From assembly GCA_025353165.1 (NCBI GenBank), contig JANXRE010000171.1:1-64000 (forward strand): a stretch of 64,000 bases of DNA. Direction: 5' to 3'. Position numbers and translations under genes: made by a program. Shown here piece by piece: positions 27,275 to 36,429 of the stretch. The notes below the pieces were generated by a model. The model was given only the letters and a program-made list of their open reading frames with translations, was not told the DNA's origin and made no database searches. How positions within the stretch are numbered: position 1 is the stretch's first letter; every line of letters begins with the position of its first letter. Source of the DNA: Acidobacteriota bacterium (lineage in GTDB: Bacteria; Acidobacteriota; Terriglobia; Bryobacterales; Bryobacteraceae).

Positions 27275-27418
27275 ATGTTCGACAGCCTAGACGAGCAGAT
27301 GAAAAAAGATGACAGCAAGACTCCACCCAGACAGCGGATGCTGCTGTGGCTGGTGATTGCCGTCGCTTCCGTCCTCGTGGTCGGTGGACTTTATTTCGGA
27401 GTGAAACTAGTCGGTTAA
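27275..27418 (+). CDS. 47-residue single-pass membrane protein
   Basis: MFDSLDEQMKKDDSKTPPRQ then one hydrophobic helix (about 23-43: MLLWLVIAVASVLVVGG) and a short tail LYFGVKLVG. An acidic N-terminal head would be cytosolic (charge rule). A strong GGAGG sits 8 nt before the ATG, and a hairpin follows immediately after the stop. A possible -10 TATAAT at 27158-27163 lies 110 nt upstream. Too small for most gene finders. Function unknown. Confidence 0.75.
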   Translation: MFDSLDEQMKKDDSKTPPRQRMLLWLVIAVASVLVVGGLYFGVKLVG

Positions 27419-27420
27419 AA

Positions 27421-27467
27421 GGGACGGCCAAGCCGTCCCGAGGGGTGTCCCGGCGCATCGCGCCGGG
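27421..27467. terminator. Two tandem hairpins between convergent genes
   Basis: Stem 1: GGGACGGC (27421-27428), loop CAA extended by C/A mismatch-free pairing, GCCGTCCC (27432-27439). Stem 2: CCCGGCGC (27449-27456), loop ATC, GCGCCGGG (27460-27467). Both stems are perfect 8-bp pairs. They separate the stops at 27418 (+) and 27473 (-), so a bidirectional terminator or intergenic repeat is likely; no long T-run is present. Confidence 0.6.
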
Positions 27468-27472
27468 TGAAG

Positions 27473-27952
27473 CTAATTGAAGGCGGAAGCGATTTCGCTT
27501 CGTGCGATCTGGCGCATCACCGCCTTCACGCGAAAAACGTAATCGGCGTGCTCCGGATTGAACGCCCGGAGAATCTCGTCTACGCTCTTGTCCCGATATC
27601 GGGGAGCCGTGGCGAGAACGCGCGCCACCTCCTGGATCCCCGCTCGAATACTGGTGAACCGCAGATTCCCGTTACCCCAGCCGAGAATGTTGTTGTTGCG
27701 ATAAGCTCTGCCGCCGCCCGACTCAATAATCGCGATGCTGGGCAACAGCCGCCAGTCCAAGGCGTTGCTGTCGGCCGCGACAATGAAATCCTGCGCGAAC
27801 CGGTGAGCCGGGCACGCATTGTCTTCGAGGTACTGCTGCAATCGGACCAAACGGGGGTCCTTGGGAAGTGTGGCCACGCGATCCGCCGGATTGGCAAGAG
27901 GAGCTGCCAGTAGTCCGGCGAAAACGACCAGCCCTGTCGATACTGCTTTCAT
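27473..27952 (-). CDS. Small secreted lysozyme/transglycosylase-like protein
   Basis: 159 residues from ATG 27952, chosen because GGAGG precedes it by 6 nt and a signal peptide follows (MKAVSTGLVVFAGLLAAPLA). The body LDWRLLPSIAIIESGGGRAY then NNNILGWGNGNLRFTSI has the E-S-G catalytic-type motif of lysozyme-fold enzymes (Glu in AIIESGGG) and the N-x-x-x-W-G element seen in the glucosaminidase/transglycosylase clan. Likely acts on peptidoglycan in the periplasm. It is shorter than typical family members (about 180-200), so activity is not certain. Confidence 0.68.
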   Translation of the reverse strand: MKAVSTGLVVFAGLLAAPLANPADRVATLPKDPRLVRLQQYLEDNACPAHRFAQDFIVAADSNALDWRLLPSIAIIESGGGRAYRNNNILGWGNGNLRFTSIRAGIQEVARVLATAPRYRDKSVDEILRAFNPEHADYVFRVKAVMRQIARSEIASAFN

Positions 27953-28171
27953 CGAGAACCTCCTTTCCGCGACCGGCGGCAAAATCCCACTGGGGAAGCG
28001 TACCGCAGTTTTGGAAAGATGAATTTGGGTTCATGTACTGGAACCCGGCTGGCCCAGCCGCCGGCAACAGCACATGTCTTGCTCAGGTGAAACGAACAGG
28101 GATTACAAAGGAAGCATACTCGTCAGTATACCAACCAGCGGGGTCGGATACCACTGTTGCATAAGCCACGG

Positions 28172-30187
28172 TTATGGAAGAATAACCAGACTCGTCCGTG
28201 CGAACGCGAATCGGCGCCCCTGCTCGTCCACCACATTCACTTGCCCGAGGTAGCGGCCGGAGCCCAGGCGCGCCATCGGGAGCTGGAGCTGAAACGCGAG
28301 CGTGCCGGGGCGCTGTTTCAGCGGACTACCTGACCGCACAGGGCTGGACTCAAAGACCTTTCGAGGTCCCTGATAGAGCGCGAGATTGGCCGTAATCGCC
28401 GTCGCCGCGGAATCCGGATTCCGGGCCGGGTCGTACACTTCGAAATAGACGTAAAGCGTTTGGTTCTTTCGAAATACGCGGGTCACGCTGGGTACCAGCT
28501 TCTGCCCGTCCTGCACCAGCGGATGATTCGCCAGCACCTTTTTATTGTCGTCGGCCGACCCGACGGCGGAGGCCACTGCTTCCCGCTGGCCCGCCCAGAC
28601 CACCGAACTCAGACGGGCCCACTTCGATTCGCTATTCACATCCGGGATGGTGAACGACGATTCGAAGGTCCCCATCTTCCCGGAAAGGTTTTCGCGCGCC
28701 AGGAACCGTAAGCTGTATTCGCCCGGCGGCAGGGTCAACCCGGTGTCGTACTGGAGGTGCCGCTGTCCGGACTGGGCGTCATTCAGTTGCACCTTGATTC
28801 CGTCGCGAACCGCCGAAACCAGTTGGCCGGCTTTGTCTCGAACCTGGCCGATGAAGTCCATCTCGGTCTTACGCCCGATCGCGGAACCGGGGATTTTGAC
28901 CGACACCGGCACGAAGTAGCTGCCGCGCCCCAGCCGGAACCAGTCGATCTCCACGGCCAGCGGCAGATCGCTAACCGGGTCGCCCGTCGCAAGCGCTTCC
29001 TCCAGTTGGCGCTCCTTGTCGGAGGAGTTGTACTTCGCCCAGTTCTTCGACGCGTAGTAGCCGCTGCGATAATCGAGCTTGGCCTGGAGCTGGCCGTTCA
29101 GCCGCATCTTGATCCGCCGGAATCGGCCATCCAGCGCCCCGTTCGTGCTGTAGTAGCCAAGCGTATAGTAGCTCTCGACATCCTTTTGAACCTGCCGGAT
29201 ACCGAGGGTCAAATCGTTGGAATCGAACAGCGCTTTGCCGCCGGTGTCGGCAGCCAGCGTGTAGAGCGTCTCCTGCGAATTGTTGACGCTCGCCCGCAGG
29301 GAGCTCTGCCCTCTCCCGGAGAACAGGCTGCTTCCCTGCGGCCCGCTGGAGGTGACGTCGCCGCCAGGCGCCGAGGCCATCAGGCCGCGAGCGTCAATCG
29401 GGTAGAACGATACATTCGCGCGAACGGCCGCGTTCACCGTCGCCCGCAGTTGCGCCTGGTTCTCCGCGCCGGTCTGGTTGATACCGCTGGAGAAATAGAC
29501 CAGCGCCTTCTTCTGCGGAAACGCGCCGAACTGTCGCGCTGCGGTCTCCAGCGCCGTCAGCTTGCGGTCCGTATTAAAAATGTTGAACTCCGTCTCGTCG
29601 GCCGCGAAGAGATTGCTGCCCGAGTCGTCCGCCGAATCCGGGACCGAGGCATCGACGGCAAGCTCCGCACCCTCACCGATCCGCAGCTTCTTTAAGGTGT
29701 CGATCAGCAGCGGACGATTACTCGTAAACTCCTGGACGGTCTTGAGTTGGGTCGAAAACGTTAGGATTTCTACCAGGTCCGACGAGGTCATCTGCTTCTC
29801 CAGGAAATCGATGGCGGCCTTTTGCGCGCGTAGTTCCTCGGGTACGCCCATCGCCGAGAAGTCGAACAGCAGGGCGACCAGGCGTTTGTCCTGATAGCGG
29901 CTCACGGGAGAAGCCGGGGCGGTTCGAAGGACCTCTTCAGCCGTACCCGGAGACTCGGCAACCGGCGGCAAGGGCTCGAGAGACAGGTTTTGTTCCTCGA
30001 AGATCGCCACCGCCTGTGGCTTGTCGTCTTCCAACAGCGTGAAATCGTCCTTCTTTAATCCTTTCATCGTCTTGCCGGCTCGATCCTTCACCGACACATT
30101 CACAATGACCAAGTTCGCGGTGGCCGAGAACTTCGCTTCCTGAGCGAACGCCAGGACCGCGATTACGGCGGCAAAGAGCCAGCGCAT
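28172..30187 (-). CDS. VWFA-related acidobacterial protein (TIGR03436 type)
   Basis: 671 residues. Signal peptide (MRWLFAAVIAVLAFAQ), N-terminal TIGR03436 segment (about 25-66: VNVSVKDRAGKTMKGLKKDD), VWA domain (about 104-310; LLFDFSAMG gives D-x-S but lacks the second MIDAS Ser), and a beta-rich C-terminal half. Starts one nt after the overlap with the TonB receptor stop (30187 shared). Together with the receptor and the small secreted protein it forms a three-gene minus operon. The family is acidobacterial; its role is not known, but secreted location is likely. Confidence 0.85.
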   Translation of the reverse strand: MRWLFAAVIAVLAFAQEAKFSATANLVIVNVSVKDRAGKTMKGLKKDDFTLLEDDKPQAVAIFEEQNLSLEPLPPVAESPGTAEEVLRTAPASPVSRYQDKRLVALLFDFSAMGVPEELRAQKAAIDFLEKQMTSSDLVEILTFSTQLKTVQEFTSNRPLLIDTLKKLRIGEGAELAVDASVPDSADDSGSNLFAADETEFNIFNTDRKLTALETAARQFGAFPQKKALVYFSSGINQTGAENQAQLRATVNAAVRANVSFYPIDARGLMASAPGGDVTSSGPQGSSLFSGRGQSSLRASVNNSQETLYTLAADTGGKALFDSNDLTLGIRQVQKDVESYYTLGYYSTNGALDGRFRRIKMRLNGQLQAKLDYRSGYYASKNWAKYNSSDKERQLEEALATGDPVSDLPLAVEIDWFRLGRGSYFVPVSVKIPGSAIGRKTEMDFIGQVRDKAGQLVSAVRDGIKVQLNDAQSGQRHLQYDTGLTLPPGEYSLRFLARENLSGKMGTFESSFTIPDVNSESKWARLSSVVWAGQREAVASAVGSADDNKKVLANHPLVQDGQKLVPSVTRVFRKNQTLYVYFEVYDPARNPDSAATAITANLALYQGPRKVFESSPVRSGSPLKQRPGTLAFQLQLPMARLGSGRYLGQVNVVDEQGRRFAFARTSLVILP

Positions 30188-33100
30188 CAGAACCGGAACC
30201 TCACCGTTCCCTGCAGGGTGCGCATCGCTCCGGCGGCCAGCGCGATGCCGTAGGTGTTGGAGTTAACCACCGTGCCGATGCCGCCGATGTTCACGTGATT
30301 CGTGACGTTGGTGGCATCCAGACGGAACTCCAACCGCCGCCGGTCGCCCAGCGAAAAGGAGCGGCCGAACGACGAGTTCAGCGAAAACGAGCTTGACCCC
30401 GGAATGGTGTTGCGGCCCGCATCGCCATAACGGCCCGACGGCGGGATGGCGAACGCCGCGAGGTCGAAGAACTCGCCGCCCGCGATGGGCAAGCCCGTCG
30501 AGTCGGCGCGGCCCGAACCGACCGACCCGGTACCGCTCGAATCAGCCAGGTTGCCAAGCACGCGCGCGGTCAGCGGAGTGCCGGTCATAAGGGAGACGCT
30601 GCCGTTCAGGCTCCAGTCGTGCAGCATCACTACGAATGACGAAGTTAGGGTATGTCGCCGGTCGAAGCTCGACAGCCCGCGCTCGGCGCGAAGGTTGTTC
30701 GCGTCCTGGGCAACGGTGTTTCCCGCGCCGCCAAACGTGGAAGAGTTGTCGATCGACTTGCCGAACGTGTAAAGCCCATTGACGGACAGCCCCCGGCTAA
30801 ACCGCCGCGCAATCCGTAGTTGCGCGGCATGGTAGATCGAGTTTCCCTGGGAACTCTCAAACACGAAGCCGGACGCATTCGCAATCAGGCGGCGCTGTTC
30901 GGCGGTCAGCGGCGATCCCGGCGCGGCGCGATTCGGCATGCCCTGAATGTCGAGACGGGTGCCTTTCGTCCCGAGATATCCGGCTTCCACTACGATTCCG
31001 CCCCTGAACTCCCGCTGCAGTGAAGCGCTCCAGGTCTGGGCATACGGAACGCGATAGTATCGGTCGGCCGCGAAGGTATTGAGGATAGTCTTGCCGGCTG
31101 GGATCGTCGCCAGTCCGGTTTGGATTGTGAGGGGATCCGTGAGCGACGTGCTGACCGACGAGGTTTTCGCGAACGGAGGCTGAGCCGCCATCCGTGCCGC
31201 GAGGGTATTGTACACGCCCTCGTTGTAGTAGATGCCATAGCCGCCGCGGAACTGTGTTTTGCTATCGGCCTTCGGCTTCCACGCGAATCCCATGCGCGGA
31301 GAGAAGTTGTTCTTGTCCGGATTGATCAGGTAGTCGGGGAATCCAGTTTGGCCGGGGGTCACAACCGTAACGCCGGTGAACCCAGGCGCGATTTCCAGGT
31401 TCGCGATGCGTCCGTACTTCTCTTTCAGCGGCGTGAAGTACTCGTAACGCACTCCCAGCGTCAGCGTGAGATTCGGCCGGGCCCGCCAGTCGTCCTGCAC
31501 GTACGTGGCGAATGTGCGGTTCCGAAAGTAAGTGTCGGCGCTGCCGTATTGAATCGAACTGCTCTGCGGCAGGCCGAGCAGAAAATCGGCGAAGTCCCAG
31601 CCGGTGTTCGCGAGCGGCGATCCCGCGGAACTCAAGGCGCTGGTCTCCAGGCCGCTGAAGCTGAACGATCCCCGCCCGTTCTGATCGGTGTGCGTGTTCA
31701 GTTCGTTCCATCGCAGTTCGCCGCCCAACGTGAAGTTGTGCGATCCATGCGACCACGTCACGCCCTCCACCAGGCCGATATTCTGGTTCACGACGTGGGC
31801 CGCGCTCGAGTCGCTCAGCGCCCCGTAGTTGGTGAAGCTCAAGTTCGGCGGACCGTAATTGATGGGATTGGCCGATGCCCCCAGAATACCGAGAGCGGCG
31901 GCGACGTTCTCTCCAAATGCGAAGTAGGGTAGCGTGGCGTTCGTATTCCGGTTGAACGCCAGATGGAGAGTGTTGACCGACCGTGCGCTCAGGTTGCGTG
32001 TCCACGAGAGATCGGTGTTGATGCCGCTGCCGCTCGCCTCATCCACGAACCCGTACGTTTGGGCATTATTCGCATCCCGCCGCTGGTAATTGAACGTGAC
32101 TCCCAGACGATCTTTCTTGCTCAGGCTGCGGTTGACCCGAGTGTTCAGGTTGTCGGTGTTCCGCGGCACCGTCGTCGAGAAAACGTAATTCTGGATTGCC
32201 CCGGGTTGGTTGGGAAGGGGAATGAACTTCAGCAATCCGAGCGCGGCCGGGTCCAGGCGGTTCAGCGGAATCTGATTGCCCGCGAAGGGAAGCCGGGACA
32301 GCGGATCGTATAGGATAGAGCCGATGGCCGAGAAATCGCCGGTCCGCTGGACGCTGCTTGGAACGGTGGCGACGTTGCGCACGGGATTGTCGGCCCGCGT
32401 CCCAGTGTAATTCAGGAAGAAGAACGTCTCGGGCGACTTGAAGAGCTTCGATACGATTAGCGGTCCTCCGAGGTTGAAGCCGAAACGGTATTGGTCGTAA
32501 GCCTGCTTAATCGAGGACTGCCCGTTTACAGAGTACGGGGCTGCGTCGAGCCCGGAGTTCCGGAAGCTGAAGAACACCGACCCGCGCACCTGGTTGTTCC
32601 TCTGCATGCGATTGCCAAAGAAAGCGCCCTGCTGTCCCGCGGGGCGCCGGTCGCGCTGCCGGCCGAAGCCGCCGCCGCCGAAGTCGCCCGGTCCGCGGCG
32701 GTCGAAGCCACCCGGACTCTGCGCGCTGGCGCGCATCTGGCGGAACTGATCCGGGTTCTGCTGGCCGGGGTCGGACTCGCCTGGCTGGAGTCCGCGGCTG
32801 ATGCTGCCGTTGACGAGAAAGGCTTCGGTGGTCGTGTTGTCTTCGGGCGTCACGCCGGGAACAGGGGCGACTTGCTGTTCGGCCTGGTTCTGAAGGACCT
32901 GAAAGCCGGTGGCGTTGTTCGGCGGGCCGCGGCGCGCCGCCATCGGTTTCAGCTCAAGCGTCCAGCCCGTGACAACCGGCGAGCTCCCGATCTCGATCTG
33001 CCTATTGGCCGTCGTGAATCCAAACAGGTCCGCCTGCGCCTTCCAGGTTCCCGCCGTCATTCCCTCGAATGCATACCGGCCGTTCTCGTCCGTCGTCGTA

Positions 33101-33237
33101 ACCAGTTTGCGGTCGCCCAACGCGGCCGTCAAGGTCACGCCGGGCAGGGGGAGCCCGTTCGATTTCACCACGCCGGTCTGGCCCCAGGACGCTGAGACAG
33201 TAAAGGCCAGCGCGGCGAAAAGAACGCCGTTTCTCAC
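30187..33237 (-). CDS. TonB-dependent receptor (large acidobacterial type) with CarboxypepD_reg-like domain
   Basis: 1016 residues from GTG 33237, which overlaps the stop of the upstream gene (GTGA); longer open frame upstream belongs to that gene. Signal peptide VRNGVLFAALAFTVSASWGQ, carboxypeptidase-like domain (about 20-100: VTLTAALGDRKLVTTTDENG), a disordered GGFGRQRDRRP/PGGFDRRG linker, plug and barrel with Asn/Thr-rich strands, and an aromatic end (LQGTVRFRF). Size and linker are usual for acidobacterial SusC-like/TonB oligosaccharide or peptide receptors. Ligand unknown. Confidence 0.88.
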   Translation of the reverse strand: MRNGVLFAALAFTVSASWGQTGVVKSNGLPLPGVTLTAALGDRKLVTTTDENGRYAFEGMTAGTWKAQADLFGFTTANRQIEIGSSPVVTGWTLELKPMAARRGPPNNATGFQVLQNQAEQQVAPVPGVTPEDNTTTEAFLVNGSISRGLQPGESDPGQQNPDQFRQMRASAQSPGGFDRRGPGDFGGGGFGRQRDRRPAGQQGAFFGNRMQRNNQVRGSVFFSFRNSGLDAAPYSVNGQSSIKQAYDQYRFGFNLGGPLIVSKLFKSPETFFFLNYTGTRADNPVRNVATVPSSVQRTGDFSAIGSILYDPLSRLPFAGNQIPLNRLDPAALGLLKFIPLPNQPGAIQNYVFSTTVPRNTDNLNTRVNRSLSKKDRLGVTFNYQRRDANNAQTYGFVDEASGSGINTDLSWTRNLSARSVNTLHLAFNRNTNATLPYFAFGENVAAALGILGASANPINYGPPNLSFTNYGALSDSSAAHVVNQNIGLVEGVTWSHGSHNFTLGGELRWNELNTHTDQNGRGSFSFSGLETSALSSAGSPLANTGWDFADFLLGLPQSSSIQYGSADTYFRNRTFATYVQDDWRARPNLTLTLGVRYEYFTPLKEKYGRIANLEIAPGFTGVTVVTPGQTGFPDYLINPDKNNFSPRMGFAWKPKADSKTQFRGGYGIYYNEGVYNTLAARMAAQPPFAKTSSVSTSLTDPLTIQTGLATIPAGKTILNTFAADRYYRVPYAQTWSASLQREFRGGIVVEAGYLGTKGTRLDIQGMPNRAAPGSPLTAEQRRLIANASGFVFESSQGNSIYHAAQLRIARRFSRGLSVNGLYTFGKSIDNSSTFGGAGNTVAQDANNLRAERGLSSFDRRHTLTSSFVVMLHDWSLNGSVSLMTGTPLTARVLGNLADSSGTGSVGSGRADSTGLPIAGGEFFDLAAFAIPPSGRYGDAGRNTIPGSSSFSLNSSFGRSFSLGDRRRLEFRLDATNVTNHVNIGGIGTVVNSNTYGIALAAGAMRTLQGTVRFRF

Positions 33238-33611
33238 ATCGACTTCTTGGCGACGAACTCCTGCACGCGATCCGTTCCCTCGCGCTGCGACTTCATCTTG
33301 ATGCTGTCGCCTTCCACTTTGCCGGTGTAGTTGATCTTCACTTCGTTGCCCTGGATTTCCATCTTGACCAGAAACGAAATATTGTCTCCATCCACCTTGC
33401 CGTCGGAAATCTCGACTTCGCGGCCCATCATTCCGACCATCGTTCCGGTGAGCGCCGCGCCATCCTGCTTGAACGAGAAAGTGATCGGGCGGGGTTGGCC
33501 GTTGCGTCCCTGGACCTCGCCGGCCCATTTGCCATTCACATCCGCCGCGGCGAGCGTGAAGGCCGCAAGGAGAAGAACTGCCCCGAGGATCAATACGGAG
33601 TGTTTTCGCAT
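33234..33611 (-). CDS. Small secreted beta-rich protein
   Basis: 125 residues. Signal peptide MRKHSVLILGAVLLLAAFTLAAA, then alternating strands and turns with repeated GK/DG motifs: VNGKWAGEVQGRNGQPRPIT, KQDGAALTGTMVG, ISDGKVDGDNISF, INYTGKVEGDSIKMK. Looks like a small lipocalin-like or beta-sandwich domain common in acidobacterial genomes. It is first in the operon, overlapping the TonB gene start by 4 nt. No function known. Confidence 0.75.
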   Translation of the reverse strand: MRKHSVLILGAVLLLAAFTLAAADVNGKWAGEVQGRNGQPRPITFSFKQDGAALTGTMVGMMGREVEISDGKVDGDNISFLVKMEIQGNEVKINYTGKVEGDSIKMKSQREGTDRVQEFVAKKSM

Positions 33612-33728
33612 GCTGTAACGATGCGCTCACGCCCGCGCGAGGTTACGCGCAAGTCCCACCATTTACAAACATTTAGTAGTGATGGGAACACGGCTGCCGC
33701 CATTGCCGTCTAATCACAGAGGACAGCC

Positions 33729-34964
33729 ATGCCAGTCCGGAAGATCCCTTTCGAGTCGCGGGTCATCCTCGCCCTGGCTGCTGCGCTGGTCCCCTCCCGG
33801 CAGCGGTCGCCGTGGCAGGAACGCTGGAGATCGCGGTCCGAGGCCTGGTGGATCTACAATCGCGACCTGCCCGGAGCGCGAATCGGGCTCCTGCGGGAAG
33901 CGGCCAACGCATGTCCGGACGCGTTGTGGCGCCGGCTGAATCGGGACGAGGCTCCGAGGCGGTTGCACCTCGCAGTGGGCAGCCCGCTGTTTGTCGGCGG
34001 TGTTCTCCTTTGCGTTCTCGGCGCGATCGGGCTTTTGAGCGGCGGCTTTCGCGAGACCCGTGCGATGCTGACGGATCAGCGGACCGACAACCCCCGGCTG
34101 GTCATTCTCAGCAATCACTCCGCGTTGACCGGCTATGCGTGGGGCGTTCCGTCCAGCCGCTTCACGGCATGGGCGCATTATCAGAAATCGCTGGAATCCT
34201 ACGCCGCTTATTCCTGGGCCATCGACTCCAAGGGTAGAGTGCTCGCCCGCGTGGAACCTCAGTTCTTCCGCATTCTGGGCATTCCGCCGAATGGGTGCGC
34301 CTTCCGATTCGTTTCGGTCCGGCCCGCCTACTCGGTTCCGCTGGACCGGGCAAAGCTGCCGCGGCAGTTGGGCGTGGTCGGTCTGCTCCGTCCTGGGGTA
34401 AGCGTCGAACGGGCTGAGCACGATCTCGGCGTAGGCGTGATGCCGGTGTCGCGTCTGGCCTGGGGAACGCTGGGGTTCTATTCAGCCGGACTCTGCCTCG
34501 CGCTGTCGGTGGCCCTGTTTCGAGTGATCTTCGACCGGGCCTTTTGGGCGCACGCGGCCGGGCGCTTCCGGAAATCGTGGCGGTTCTGGGCGTTCTTTGC
34601 CGTCAAGACCGCAGTCGCGGTGGCCCTGGTTGCATGGGCGGGAATCGAGGCGCGGTTCGGTATTACGCTCACCACGACCGGCGCGCGCGATCCGCTGGTC
34701 CTGATGCTCGCGACATGGCCGTTGCTGTTGGCCTTCGGCGGAGCGCTGCTGTGGTCGTGGCTGGACCAGAGGCTGCGCTGCCGGAGTTGTAACCGCCGTC
34801 TCGACCTGCCGGTCCACATGGGCGTGATAGGCGCATCGCTCTTTGATCCGACGGGCATCGAATCGGTTTGTCCCGCCGGGCATGGAGCGCTCTACGAACC
34901 CGATACCGAGATGAGCGACGCCGCGTGGATTACGCTGGACGAGTTCTTCTCGACTCGTCGATAA
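33729..34964 (+). CDS. Membrane protein with MacB-like periplasmic domain and C-terminal zinc ribbon
   Basis: 411 residues. Soluble basic N-terminus (1-75), helix (about 83-103), an extracytoplasmic segment (about 105-245) with VPSSRFTAWAHYQKSLESYA and RVEPQFFRILGIP, which recalls the periplasmic core of acidobacterial MacB/ADOP ABC permeases, then three helices (about 250-270, 292-315, 325-348) and a C-terminal CRSCNRR ... CPAGHGALY zinc-ribbon-like module facing the cytoplasm. The ABC ATPase domain is absent. Terminates inside the convergent hemD gene (35 nt overlap). Function unknown; the permease resemblance is a judgement by eye. Confidence 0.6.
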   Translation: MPVRKIPFESRVILALAAALVPSRQRSPWQERWRSRSEAWWIYNRDLPGARIGLLREAANACPDALWRRLNRDEAPRRLHLAVGSPLFVGGVLLCVLGAIGLLSGGFRETRAMLTDQRTDNPRLVILSNHSALTGYAWGVPSSRFTAWAHYQKSLESYAAYSWAIDSKGRVLARVEPQFFRILGIPPNGCAFRFVSVRPAYSVPLDRAKLPRQLGVVGLLRPGVSVERAEHDLGVGVMPVSRLAWGTLGFYSAGLCLALSVALFRVIFDRAFWAHAAGRFRKSWRFWAFFAVKTAVAVALVAWAGIEARFGITLTTTGARDPLVLMLATWPLLLAFGGALLWSWLDQRLRCRSCNRRLDLPVHMGVIGASLFDPTGIESVCPAGHGALYEPDTEMSDAAWITLDEFFSTRR

Positions 34965-36429
34965 TCGCCGCCACCAGGCCGTCCATCGTGAAGGGACTTG
35001 CCTCCACGTCGACTACCAATCCGTGAGAGCGGGCCGTCTCGGTTGTCACCGGCCCGATGGAGGCGATTCGCACTTCCTGAAGCGCCTGGCGGCCGGCCAC
35101 CGTCAGGAAATTCGTCACCGTCGAGGAGCTCGTGAACGTGATCCAGTGGGGCCGCTTCTTCCCGCCGAAGACTTCGCGGGCGCGCGCCGTGGCTTCTTCC
35201 GGCAGGACCGTCCGGTAGGCCTCGACGACATCCACTTGCGCGCCTCGCGCCGACAATCGCTCGGGCACCAGATCGCGCGCCACTGCCGCTCTCGGAAGCA
35301 GCACCCGTTTGCCCGCGAGCTCGATCGTTTCGAAAGCGGCCACCAGGCTCTCGGCAACGTATTCCTCCGGGACGATATCTACCTTGAGGTGCAGTTGCTC
35401 AAGCGCGTTGCGGGTGGCGGGACCGATCGCGCAGATTCGCGCCCGCAGCGCGCGCAGATCGCGGGGCGAATGGTCGAGGTGGTCCAGGAAGTACCGCACC
35501 CCGTTCACGCTGGTGAAGATGACCCAGTCGTAGGTTTCCAGTTCGCCGATCGCGCGATTCAGTGGAGCGCTGTCGGCGGGCGGTTGAATTTCTATGACGG
35601 GCAATTCGATCGGTTCCGCGCCGAGCGCAAGGAGTTTGGCGGCGAGATCGCCCGCCTGGCTGCGATCGCGCGTGATTACGATGCGCTGGCCGAAAAGCGG
35701 CAGCCCCTCATACCAGTTCAGCCGGTCGCGCAGCCCGACAACGTCGCCGACTACGATGGTCACCGGTGGTTTGATCTCTTGTTCCAAGAGAATGGCCGGC
35801 AGCGTCGCCAGGGTTCCCGCCAGGGTCCGCTGATCGGGACGCGTACCCCAGCGGACGGCCATCGCCGGAGTGCCGGGCGACCTACCGCTCTCAATGAGCC
35901 GCCGCGCGATCTCCGGGAACGCCATCAGTCCCATGTAAAGAACCAGCGTCTGGTCGGCGCCGATGCGGCTCCAGTCGAAATGATCGGCGGCGTGGCCCGT
36001 TACAAACGTCACCGCCGCCACGTGATCGCGATGCGTCAACGGAACGCCGGTGTAAGCGCCGATGCCCAGAGCCGAGGTGACGCCCGGCACGACTTCGAAT
36101 GGCACGCCCGCGGTGGAGAGCGCTTCCAGTTCCTCGCCGCCGCGGCCAAAGATAAACGGGTCGCCGCCCTTCAGCCGGACTACCGTCAGTCCTTTGCGCG
36201 CGCGTTCGACGAGCATCGCCGAGATTTCGTCCTGCTCAAAGGCGCGCTCCGTGGCTTTCTTTCCGACATAGAGCCGCTCGGCCGAGGGCGGCGCCAGGTC
36301 GAGCAGCGCGTGAGGGGCCAGGTTGTCGTACAGGACGGAATCCGCGGAAGCGAGAACGCGCTGTCCTTTTACGGTGATCAGTTGCGGGTCGCCTGGTCCA
36401 GCGCCCACGAGGTAGACCTTCCCGCTCAT
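34930..36429 (-). CDS. cobA-hemD: Fused uroporphyrinogen-III methyltransferase / uroporphyrinogen-III synthase
   Basis: 499 residues. The N-terminal half (1-245) is SUMT: KVYLVGAGPGDPQLITVKG, RLKGGDPFIFGRGGEELEAL, VPGVTSALGIGAYTGVPLTHR and VVGDVVGLRDRL, the SAM-binding and precorrin-2 landmarks. The C-terminal half (about 255-499) is HemD: FGQRIVITRDRSQAG, FTSVNGVRYFLDHLD, RVLLPRAAVARDLVPERL, FTSSSTVTNFL and SIGPVTTETARSHGL. So one polypeptide makes uroporphyrinogen III and can methylate it toward siroheme/cobalamin. ATG 36429 overlaps the hemC stop (ATGA). An upstream in-frame extension into hemC is rejected. Confidence 0.94.
   Translation of the reverse strand: MSGKVYLVGAGPGDPQLITVKGQRVLASADSVLYDNLAPHALLDLAPPSAERLYVGKKATERAFEQDEISAMLVERARKGLTVVRLKGGDPFIFGRGGEELEALSTAGVPFEVVPGVTSALGIGAYTGVPLTHRDHVAAVTFVTGHAADHFDWSRIGADQTLVLYMGLMAFPEIARRLIESGRSPGTPAMAVRWGTRPDQRTLAGTLATLPAILLEQEIKPPVTIVVGDVVGLRDRLNWYEGLPLFGQRIVITRDRSQAGDLAAKLLALGAEPIELPVIEIQPPADSAPLNRAIGELETYDWVIFTSVNGVRYFLDHLDHSPRDLRALRARICAIGPATRNALEQLHLKVDIVPEEYVAESLVAAFETIELAGKRVLLPRAAVARDLVPERLSARGAQVDVVEAYRTVLPEEATARAREVFGGKKRPHWITFTSSSTVTNFLTVAGRQALQEVRIASIGPVTTETARSHGLVVDVEASPFTMDGLVAAIIDESRRTRPA

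Noticed and set aside
28757-29695. 312-residue plus-strand frame
   Set aside because: Antisense to the VWFA gene, low-complexity Arg/Gln composition, no start context.
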